Virus record (IMG/VR): IMGVR_UViG_3300043429_000394
Span: 1-28,708 of that record
Length of the DNA stretch: 28,708 nt
Direction: 5' to 3' (one strand)
DNA from: a virus
In this document: piece after piece, positions 23,160 through 28,708 of the stretch
Position numbering within the stretch: the stretch's first letter is position 1
Layout: every line of letters begins with the position of its first letter
The notes under the pieces: generated by a model
Seen by the model: the letters and a program-made list of their open reading frames with translations, nothing else
Databases searched by the model: none
What the model was told of the DNA's origin: nothing
Translations under genes and position numbers: made by a program

Positions 23160-23338
23160 CACTTCTTCCCTTTCCTAGACATCCCTGCCTCGCTGAGCGC
23201 GATGGCGATGGCTTGTTTCCGGCTCTTCACACCCGGGGCTTTCTTAGGTCCCTTCGGGTCTACGCCGCCGTGCAAAGTACCGCGCTTGTACTCCCCCATA
23301 ACCTTGGCGACTTTGTCTTTCTGTGCTCTGGTCGGCAT
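23159..23338 (-). CDS. small basic protein, DUF6496-like (59 aa)
   Basis: This frame starts at ATG 23338, one base after the previous stop, behind AAGAGGAAATGAC. The product is Lys/Arg-rich. It has KVMGEYKRGTLHGG near the start and VKSRKQAIAIALSEAGMSRK near the end, which I recognise as DUF6496 hallmarks. Family function is unknown. The positive charge and the position among head genes make DNA contact inside the capsid a reasonable guess. Confidence 0.7.
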   Translation of the reverse strand: MPTRAQKDKVAKVMGEYKRGTLHGGVDPKGPKKAPGVKSRKQAIAIALSEAGMSRKGKK

Positions 23339-23339
23339 G

Positions 23340-23570
23340 TCATTTCCTCTTCCCTGATGGTGTTACCGGCCATGACTTACGGGCCGAACTGGTCTTCTTG
23401 GCAGCCATGGAGCGTTTCTCCCCGGCGGACATCTTAGCAGCTGCGGCAGCCGGACGGCAGGCAGGATAGGCGCGCGAGGACTTCTCAGACCCGGAGCGCC
23501 CACACTCCTTGCCGGTCTTGACGTCGACCCACTTCTCGCCGAACCACTTGCCCAGACCGCCTTTGCTCAT
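23340..23570 (-). CDS. small basic protein, DUF5872-like (76 aa)
   Basis: The start ATG 23570 overlaps the previous stop (ATGA). The sequence begins GGLGKWFGEKWVDVKTGKEC, continues GRSGSEK...YPACRP with two spaced cysteines, and ends in a Lys/Ala/Ser-rich tail (ARKSWPVTPSGKRK). The first half matches my memory of DUF5872, a family of unknown function found in phages and other viruses. The Ala/Lys tail resembles DNA-binding tails. It belongs to a block of four basic small proteins. Confidence 0.7.
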   Translation of the reverse strand: MSKGGLGKWFGEKWVDVKTGKECGRSGSEKSSRAYPACRPAAAAAKMSAGEKRSMAAKKTSSARKSWPVTPSGKRK

Positions 23571-23746
23571 TTCTTCTTCACCCGGTTATCCGGACCGCTC
23601 CACTCGCCGCCGCGCTTCTTGTACTCCTTGGATGCCCATGCGTTGGCATAGGCGCTGGGGTACACGTCAAACTTGGCCTTGGCCTCTGACTTGACCTTGG
23701 ACCACAGAGACGGGTTGGTCGGTTTGGGGGAGCCGGACTTCACCAT
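23567..23746 (-). CDS. small basic protein (59 aa)
   Basis: The frame runs from ATG 23746 to TGA 23567, overlapping the previous gene by seven bases and the next by four. It encodes a Lys-rich protein with LWSKVKSEAKAKFDVYPSAY, WASKEYKKRGGEWS and a VKKK end. The FDVYPSAYAN segment recurs in small environmental-phage proteins I have seen, without a named function. No strong ribosome-binding site is present, so translation probably depends on the upstream gene. Confidence 0.68.
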   Translation of the reverse strand: MVKSGSPKPTNPSLWSKVKSEAKAKFDVYPSAYANAWASKEYKKRGGEWSGPDNRVKKK

Positions 23747-24021
23747 TTTACTTTATGGCTCCAGTACCGTGCCGACAGTTTGTCCGGGTTGGCGTCCTGC
23801 GCGTTGTGGCGGGCATAGTAAGACCGCTTGCGGGCCTTGTCTTTCTCGGTCTTAGGGTTGTCACCTGCGCCCGTGACCCCCTGCTGACCAAACCGAATGG
23901 TCTTGACCTGATCGCCGCTCTTAGCGACGACGACATGGCTCTTGGTCGGGTGGCTGGGCGTACGCTTGGGCTTGTTGTATCCAGCGACACCAGCGCGCTC
24001 GAGGCGAGGGTCCTTAACCAT
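23740..24021 (-). CDS. conserved basic protein (93 aa)
   Basis: The start is ATG 24021, sharing one base with the previous stop (TAATG) and preceded by GAGAGGA. A longer in-frame start at 24132 would lie wholly in the fibre-like gene and gives an unnatural Cys/His-rich leader, so it is rejected. The protein reads DPRLERAGVAGYNKPKRTPS near the start, KTIRFGQQGV in the middle and YWSHKVKW at the end. I recognise this as a widespread small protein of aquatic viruses with no assigned role. It is strongly basic and opens the four-gene basic block. Confidence 0.7.
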   Translation of the reverse strand: MVKDPRLERAGVAGYNKPKRTPSHPTKSHVVVAKSGDQVKTIRFGQQGVTGAGDNPKTEKDKARKRSYYARHNAQDANPDKLSARYWSHKVKW

Positions 24022-24992
24022 TACGCGATCCTCTCGGCGATGATGATGGCGGACGGGATAGCGGGGATAGCAGGCGGGCCCGCAGCAGCAGCAGTGTGGT
24101 CGATGGTAACAGCGGTGTTCTCCGGAAGCCACATTACTTGGATGTACTGCCCCGCCGTCACTGTGACGTAGAAGATGATCTGGAAGAAGGTGTTGCCGCC
24201 ATCCGTCGCCTTGGGCACCGTGACCTTAGTAGCAGACCTGTCGATGTTCGTGCCGTTGAGTGCCAGCCAGACAGTGGTGTCATGGTCGGCGGTGTCGGAG
24301 TTGGCAAGCTGTAGGTTCGGAGCGACCATGTAGGTCCCCGCCGCAGCGAAGGTCAGACGCGTCAGGTTGGTCCCGTCGGTGACCATGGTAATACCCGCAC
24401 CACTGATCTCGGTGGTGCCGAACTTAACCGCGGTCGCAGCAGAGGTGCTGCCAGTCTGGTCAGTGATATCGGAGAAGGAGGCGAAGGCCCGGCCGGTGAC
24501 CGTGCTGAAGGGCACCTTCCCACTAAGGATATCAACGTTGGTGATGTTCACCTCGCCCGTACCCTTGGGCGTGATGTTGATGTCGATGTTGGTGTCGGTG
24601 CCGTCGGCGCCAAGCGTGTTGCCGTTGAGATTGACCCCCGCTGCCGCGGCGCTGGTGGCCAGCGTCGTCGCCTCGACGAGCGTCATGCCGGAGAAGGACC
24701 CGGAGAAAGTCACCCCCGAGATCGTCCCGCCCGTGATGTTGGCATTCCCGATGACGACCGCGCCAGTCCCGTTTGGACTTAGTACAAGGTTTCCGTCCGT
24801 GTTCGTAGTTGACACAGTGTTGCCGTCTAGGCGGATGTTATCCACCTCAACACTCGCGGTGCCGACTTTCATTGCGGTGGCCACGCCAGCCCCACTGTAG
24901 ACGGTCTTGGCCGTGGCTTCCGGCCCGCCGTCAACATGTAGCAGCTGCTGGAAGCTATCCTTAGCCTTTACGTTCGTCAGGTTTGTCGCCAT
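24021..24992 (-). CDS. fibre-like virion protein with C-terminal beta-sandwich (323 aa)
   Basis: The ATG follows AGAGGTGGG. Residues about 45-90 (IRLDGNTVSTTNTDGNLVLS; PNGTG) and about 130-150 repeat the fibre-type pattern DGTDTNIDINITPKGTGEVN, typical of beta-helical fibre shafts. The C-terminal third (FAAAGTYMVAPNLQLANSDT; FFQIIFYVTVTAGQYIQVMW) looks like a C1q/TNF-like jelly-roll domain. It sits among head genes rather than with the tail-fibre block, so it may be a head or neck fibre. Its receptor or exact place on the virion cannot be told from the sequence. Confidence 0.68.
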   Translation of the reverse strand: MATNLTNVKAKDSFQQLLHVDGGPEATAKTVYSGAGVATAMKVGTASVEVDNIRLDGNTVSTTNTDGNLVLSPNGTGAVVIGNANITGGTISGVTFSGSFSGMTLVEATTLATSAAAAGVNLNGNTLGADGTDTNIDINITPKGTGEVNITNVDILSGKVPFSTVTGRAFASFSDITDQTGSTSAATAVKFGTTEISGAGITMVTDGTNLTRLTFAAAGTYMVAPNLQLANSDTADHDTTVWLALNGTNIDRSATKVTVPKATDGGNTFFQIIFYVTVTAGQYIQVMWLPENTAVTIDHTAAAAGPPAIPAIPSAIIIAERIA

Positions 24993-25009
24993 AGCCCACC
25001 TCTTCGTGT

Positions 25010-25033
25010 AGTGGGGGCCTCGCAGCCCCCACT
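25010..25033 (-). terminator. post-stop GC hairpin after the 158-aa gene
   Basis: AGTGGGGGC and GCCCCCACT form a perfect 9-bp stem with a 6-base loop, starting four bases after the TAA of the 158-aa gene. No U-run follows, so partial termination or mRNA end protection is more likely than full termination. Confidence 0.6.
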
Positions 25034-25037
25034 GTTG

Positions 25038-25514
25038 TTAGACAAGGACGTAGTCGAAGATCACGTCGATGTGCGTCGCCGTCGTGACGTTGCTGCCCGT
25101 CTTGCCGACAGTGATGGCCGTACCCGCGTCGTTTGCGGTGTAAGATGCGCCATCAGCAAGAACCGCCGCACCCGAACCACCATCGGTCAGCACCGTGCTC
25201 TGCGTCAGGCTGGCCTGCGCAAAGGCAACGAGCTTGCGAGAAGTGGTCGACGTGCCCAGCACATCAACCGTGGTCACTGCACCGGCAGCACCGCCGACGG
25301 CGATGGCCTTGCAGGCAACCATGCGGATCGCTTTGCCGGAGACGGCCGGTACCAGAGTAGCCCCGGCGTTCACTTCAGCGATCGTAAACCGCTGACGAAC
25401 GTTCAGAACTACACCGGTCGCAACGACGGGGCCTGCAACAGTCAGCGACTGCAGCGTGGCCCGACCGCTATTGATCGTGACATTGTCTTGCGAAATGCCA
25501 GTATAAACACCCAT
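25038..25514 (-). CDS. small capsid-proximal beta-rich protein (158 aa)
   Basis: A strong AGGAGG site precedes the ATG. The protein is rich in Thr, Val, Ala and Gly with alternating beta-strand patterns (VLNVRQRFTIAEVNAGATLV; AIRMVACKAIAVGG) and almost no charged helices. It is the second gene after the coat protein, in the usual place for head decoration or head-fibre proteins. It is flanked on both sides by GC hairpins, which suggests that its mRNA level is set separately. The decoration role is inferred from place and composition. Confidence 0.65.
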   Translation of the reverse strand: MGVYTGISQDNVTINSGRATLQSLTVAGPVVATGVVLNVRQRFTIAEVNAGATLVPAVSGKAIRMVACKAIAVGGAAGAVTTVDVLGTSTTSRKLVAFAQASLTQSTVLTDGGSGAAVLADGASYTANDAGTAITVGKTGSNVTTATHIDVIFDYVLV

Positions 25515-25533
25515 CTTATCCTCCTGAGTTGGA

Positions 25534-25555
25534 GGTAGGGGCCGAAGCCCCTACC
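25534..25555 (-). terminator. post-stop hairpin with UUCG tetraloop
   Basis: On the - strand a perfect 9-bp stem (GGTAGGGGC with GCCCCTACC) is closed by TTCG, giving the extra-stable C(UUCG)G tetraloop in RNA. It starts one base after the TAA of the 156-aa gene. No U-run follows; the next gene's AGGAGG comes soon after. It probably stabilises the capsid mRNA 3' end or gives partial termination. Confidence 0.7.
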
Positions 25556-25556
25556 A

Positions 25557-26027
25557 TTAGGCCGACGGGATCGTACCGAGATCGGCACCCATATTGATGA
25601 CCGACAGAGCAATCTTGACGCGTGCGACGTCAGTGTTGTTCGTGTCGATCGTCATCAGGATGTCGGTGTCCGCGGTCTGGTACCGAGCGCCGTTCGTCAC
25701 GCCAACCGTCGTACCGACGGCAGCGTTCAGATCGAAGTTCGCCGCGAACAGAGTGGTCGAACCGGACACACCGACGTCGATGGTAGCAGCGGCCCCTTCC
25801 GCGCGAACCAGCGTGAGCGCAGCAGCGACCACGTAGGAGCCCTTGGGGAGCACACCGATAACCAGCGTGTCGGTAGCAGCCAGTGCGGTAGCACCGGCAG
25901 CCGTGCGCGCAGCAGCGATCTTGCGGAAGTCGATGTCGATCTCCAGCACGCTCACGCGGTCGGTGTAGTTGGCGGTGAAGCCAGCCGAGTTCTTGTAGAA
26001 CCCGAGGGAGTCAGTATAGGCAACCAT
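25557..26027 (-). CDS. putative head decoration protein (156 aa)
   Basis: The gene lies directly after the coat protein and starts behind AAGGAGGG. The sequence is beta-rich with a repeating pattern (VLEIDIDFRKIAAARTAAGA; TLVIGVLPKGSYVVAAALTL; ATIDVGVSGSTTLFAANFDL). I associate the LPKGSYVVAA...TIDVG pattern with small capsid-adjacent proteins in aquatic phages, presumed to decorate the shell. A UUCG hairpin follows its stop. It has no visible enzymatic motif. Confidence 0.65.
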   Translation of the reverse strand: MVAYTDSLGFYKNSAGFTANYTDRVSVLEIDIDFRKIAAARTAAGATALAATDTLVIGVLPKGSYVVAAALTLVRAEGAAATIDVGVSGSTTLFAANFDLNAAVGTTVGVTNGARYQTADTDILMTIDTNNTDVARVKIALSVINMGADLGTIPSA

Positions 26028-26039
26028 TGTTGTCCCTCC

Positions 26040-26966
26040 TTATGCGAACTGGACGACGGCTTGCGTCAGAGCTTCCGGCTTCACAACCTTGTAGCCGTAC
26101 ACCTGCAGCCCGCGAACGATGTTGCCGAAGGTGGATTCCGCACGGAGCGTTTCCATCTCGGTCATCTGCGAGGCGAACGTGAAGCCCATTTTGTGACCTG
26201 CGATCAGCGAGGTCTTGCCGGACGAGACGTTCAGGTTGTGCGACACGTAGAGCGTGAAGCGGTCGATCATGCCGAGACGGCCGTTGCGGATCGGGGTGGT
26301 GCCGTCACCGGTCAGCGAAGCGTCCTTCAGTTCCGACTTCTTGATCAGACCAGCCATGCGGGCCGGGATGACGAGAAAGCGGTCCGACTCCGGCACGTTA
26401 GCTTCGTCCAGCACGGTGCCCATGTCGACGATCAGATCGACGACCGGGGTGGTGGAACCAGCGCCGTCCTTGGTCACGGTCAGCGGAGAGCCGGTCGTGC
26501 CGAGGTTGAAAGCCGCCGACTGCTGACCAGCAGTGGCGCCCTTGTTAGCAGCCGCGATGCCCGGGAGCAGATCGGTCAGCACACGCTGGTCGATCTTGAT
26601 CTTCATCTGCTCGGAGGCGTCCTTCGACCACATGTCCATCAGCTTGACGTCCGACTGGATGCGGTCGATGTCGTCTTCGACGCAAGCGAAGTAGTCGCCC
26701 TTGTCGATGACAAGCTGCAGCTTCGGAGCATCCGGGTTCTCAACGGTCAGGTTCTGACCCTTGACGTAGTCACGGATGGTGATGTTGGGCTGGGTACGGA
26801 TGTTGACCGTATCGCCCATGCGGCGGATTTCGCCTTCGTAGTCGGTGTTCGAGATCGCTGCGAGCACGGTGGCGTCGTAGAAGTTCTCGATGAGTTTGCC
26901 CGACCAGATTTCGGGGATGAAGTTCCCCGAGTAGTCCGGGCGGCCGGCGGAGACAGGATAGCCCAT
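26040..26966 (-). CDS. major capsid protein (308 aa, HK97-fold, P22-coat-like)
   Basis: The start chosen is ATG 26966, with AAAGGA six bases upstream; the longer frame from GTG 26981 would include that site. The N-terminus (FIPEIWSGKLIENFYDATVL) and the following GDTVNIRTQPNITIRDYVKG and VIDKGDYFACVEDDIDRIQS are typical of P22-like phage coat proteins. The central part (RFLVIPARMAGLIKKSELKD) and the end (IVRGLQVYGYKVVKPEAL) complete the pattern. It forms the icosahedral shell, together with the scaffold encoded just upstream. The length is normal for a coat protein without an inserted domain. Confidence 0.9.
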   Translation of the reverse strand: MGYPVSAGRPDYSGNFIPEIWSGKLIENFYDATVLAAISNTDYEGEIRRMGDTVNIRTQPNITIRDYVKGQNLTVENPDAPKLQLVIDKGDYFACVEDDIDRIQSDVKLMDMWSKDASEQMKIKIDQRVLTDLLPGIAAANKGATAGQQSAAFNLGTTGSPLTVTKDGAGSTTPVVDLIVDMGTVLDEANVPESDRFLVIPARMAGLIKKSELKDASLTGDGTTPIRNGRLGMIDRFTLYVSHNLNVSSGKTSLIAGHKMGFTFASQMTEMETLRAESTFGNIVRGLQVYGYKVVKPEALTQAVVQFA

Positions 26967-26991
26967 GTGGTGTCCTTTCACTTAGGCAGTT

Positions 26992-27978
26992 TTAGGTGAT
27001 ACGACCCTCTCGCTGTGCAGCGAAGATGTCGCGCTCGATCCGGTCACGCTCCTGCTCCCGACCTTTATACACACCACGACGAACATCGTCAAAGAACTTG
27101 GCGACGTCAGTGCGTGAGAATGACTTAACGTCGTTACCCACAGTAGTAGTCGCAGTAGTGCGACCACGCCCGGGGGCAATTTGACGTTCGAGTTGGGAAG
27201 CAGTTACGGTCCGAGTTTTCTGAGCAACAGAACCGCTATTCATAGACTGCCACGTCCGGAAGAAACCTGCGACTCGCTTCGCGTCGAGTTGTCCCTGCGC
27301 CGCATCGAGGTAGGTCTGACGGGTCATGCCCGACAGAGGATCAACCTCCAGCAGCCAGCTGTGAAAATCCTGATCGGCGTTAATCTCACGCCAGTCCGGG
27401 ACTTCCGCCGACAACTCCGACCAGAACATTTGCTCGGCGTTCAACGCCTGACGCTGGACCACGCCCTCGACCTTGGGGACGACGTTGGCCTGCAACTGCA
27501 TGACCATCTTTTCAAGTCGGGCGATCTGCTGGTTAGCCGCAGAGAGCTCCTCACGGGCAGCCCTCCGCATAACCTCGATAGAATCGCCGTACTCTTCCAC
27601 GTCCTTGTTGGTGATGAGCTTCTCCGCCGCAACCTGTGCAGGTGACTGCTGGGGAGCAGAGAGCGACGACAACAGCTGTTCTAGCTGCGTGACGCGTTGG
27701 CCCAGTTGATTGTTCTCTGCCCGGAGGCGAGTAGTGTCAGCGTTGTACATTCCCTGAAGGGACCGCCAGCGCTGTTCGTAGGTCTGTTCTTCCTTGGGGG
27801 TACCGGATCGCCCTTGCTCGGCGGGCGCCGGTTCAGCGACAACCTCACCCGCACCGTCGGCAGGCTCAGCCTCAAGGACATCAGTCCCCGCCGCGGCGGT
27901 GCCGGGCTCGGGGTTAAGGTCCTCATACAGCTTTGCAACAGCCTCGGACTGCTTGCGAATTTGTTCTGGAATAGCCAT
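26992..27978 (-). CDS. capsid scaffolding protein (328 aa)
   Basis: The ATG follows GAGAGGAG. The front is acidic and disordered (Glu/Ala/Pro-rich, residues about 15-65). A coiled coil comes next (YEQRWRSLQGMYNADTTRLR and AENNQLGQRVTQLEQLLSSL) and then a helical C-terminal part. The last 60 residues are basic (DVRRGVYKGREQERDRIERD), as expected for the coat-binding end of a scaffold. It stands directly before the coat gene. It would guide shell assembly and leave before DNA packaging. Confidence 0.85.
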   Translation of the reverse strand: MAIPEQIRKQSEAVAKLYEDLNPEPGTAAAGTDVLEAEPADGAGEVVAEPAPAEQGRSGTPKEEQTYEQRWRSLQGMYNADTTRLRAENNQLGQRVTQLEQLLSSLSAPQQSPAQVAAEKLITNKDVEEYGDSIEVMRRAAREELSAANQQIARLEKMVMQLQANVVPKVEGVVQRQALNAEQMFWSELSAEVPDWREINADQDFHSWLLEVDPLSGMTRQTYLDAAQGQLDAKRVAGFFRTWQSMNSGSVAQKTRTVTASQLERQIAPGRGRTTATTTVGNDVKSFSRTDVAKFFDDVRRGVYKGREQERDRIERDIFAAQREGRIT

Positions 27979-28010
27979 CGTGAACGCTCCTCTCGGGTGT
28001 GCGTGGTGGA

Positions 28011-28241
28011 TCAGCTGCCCCTACGGGGCTTTGCTGCTAAGTCAGGGGACTCGCTCATGAGCCGAAATAGCTCAGTCAGAACCTGACACCGCCCCTGTGC
28101 AAGTGTCACGTTCTGGGCTCCAACGCTGGGCAGCCGTTCAAGCTCAGACATCCGCCACTCTCCCATCCACTCTAGGAGGACTGGGTATTGACGGACGCTG
28201 TTGGCCAGCGCGTGGATGACTTCGGGGGTGGCCTGCTTCAC
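28011..28241 (-). CDS. small protein between portal and scaffold (76 aa)
   Basis: The start is GTG, joined to the portal stop as GTGA. The protein is helical and contains LEWMGEWRMSELERLPSV, then LAQGRCQVLTELFRLMSESP. Small genes at this position are common in short-tailed phages, without a proven role. It is probably a minor head-assembly factor. No motif decides its function. Confidence 0.6.
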   Translation of the reverse strand: MKQATPEVIHALANSVRQYPVLLEWMGEWRMSELERLPSVGAQNVTLAQGRCQVLTELFRLMSESPDLAAKPRRGS

Positions 28242-28708
28242 TGCGGCCCCCCGTTTATTAAGTTGGTCCCGCCAGCGGGTGCACCAGCGAGATCGGTATT
28301 CTCCATGGCGGGCTGACCGCCGCCGGGTGCGGGCATCTGCGACGCCGTAGCAGTACGCGCCTTCATCGCCAGCTTCTCGCGCGACGGAACGATGTCGTCG
28401 ACCGGCATCTGCAGGCCCTTAGCCACCTCGCGCAGCAGTGCTGCGCGGCCGTCGGTGCCGATGATGTTGATGTCGAACTCGTTTGCAGTCGCGTTAAGGA
28501 ACTCCACGCGGCGGACGTTGACCGTCTCCTTGACCGCGAGATTCACTGCCCCGCGCGCCACGACCTGTGCGTCGCCCTTAATGGACTCGTCTGGATCATA
28601 GCGCATGTTGTAAACAAACTGCCGGTGCACGATGGTCTTGAGCACGTCGTTGTCGATGTGCATCACCACCTGCCGGATGCCCTTGCCTGCCGAACCCATC
28701 AGCATGGA
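28238..28708 (-). CDS. portal protein, C-terminal part (5' end beyond the window)
   Basis: At least 155 residues are present; the frame is open to the window edge, so the first Met seen is internal. The segments VRRVEFLNATANEFDINIIG and GRAALLREVAKGLQMPVDDI, followed by VPSREKL, match the wing and crown-side C-terminus of podovirus-like portals. A disordered Gly/Pro/Ala tail follows. The portal is the dodecameric DNA gate of the head and the docking site of the adaptors. Its place before scaffold and coat genes supports the call. Confidence 0.8.
   Translation of the reverse strand, partial: SMLMGSAGKGIRQVVMHIDNDVLKTIVHRQFVYNMRYDPDESIKGDAQVVARGAVNLAVKETVNVRRVEFLNATANEFDINIIGTDGRAALLREVAKGLQMPVDDIVPSREKLAMKARTATASQMPAPGGGQPAMENTDLAGAPAGGTNLINGGPQ

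Noticed and set aside
24096-24900. + strand open frames over the fibre-like gene
   Set aside because: They are antisense shadows (Val/Pro/Ser-rich) without ribosome-binding sites and opposite to a well-supported gene.

Overview
The window is part of a tailed-phage genome, most likely a short-tailed (podovirus-like) phage. The base composition is GC-rich (about 60% by eye) and coding density is almost complete. A portal end, scaffold, coat protein, neck adaptors, nozzle-like tail protein and a block of internal or ejection proteins are present. No tail sheath, tail tube or tape-measure gene is seen. Several of the small proteins resemble families I know from aquatic, often uncultivated, phages. 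The GC content and the style of the M15 endolysin, holin and spanins would suit an alphaproteobacterial host, but that is inference only.

Layout. Positions 65-2926 (+ strand) hold one replication gene, a primase fused to a DUF927-type helicase. From the right edge leftwards, the whole - strand is one tightly packed late operon. In transcription order it holds: portal C-terminus (cut by the window edge), a 76-aa protein, scaffold, major capsid protein, two small capsid-proximal beta-rich proteins, a fibre-like protein, a run of tiny basic proteins, two neck/adaptor proteins, four tail-fibre-related proteins, a coiled-coil membrane protein, an M15 endolysin, a holin, an overlapping spanin pair, a 33-aa Cys-rich peptide, an 813-aa nozzle-like protein, a 115-aa protein, three internal-protein candidates (479, 304 and 541 aa) and a 2467-aa giant polyvalent protein. 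The giant gene and the primase converge on a single shared CTAG. Many genes are joined by ATGA, GTGA, TGATG or TAATG stop/start overlaps, so translation is probably coupled along the operon.

The oddest locus is 17759-18405. A + strand HNH endonuclease gene with its own candidate promoter sits between endolysin and holin. Beyond it, directly against the holin ribosome-binding site, lies a start-less reading frame that again encodes an endolysin-like C-terminus (PHWEL...YPA). The intact endolysin carries its own version of that end, and the HNH 3' end overlaps it. This looks like a homing-type invasion that left the old endolysin tail behind and gave the gene a new one. Other points worth following are an EF-hand-like calcium loop in the endolysin, a HExxxH zinc motif in the giant protein, a recurring post-stop hairpin, and a cluster of small basic proteins. 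No tRNA, CRISPR array, integrase or insertion sequence was seen, and no stretch longer than about 120 bases lacks a gene.
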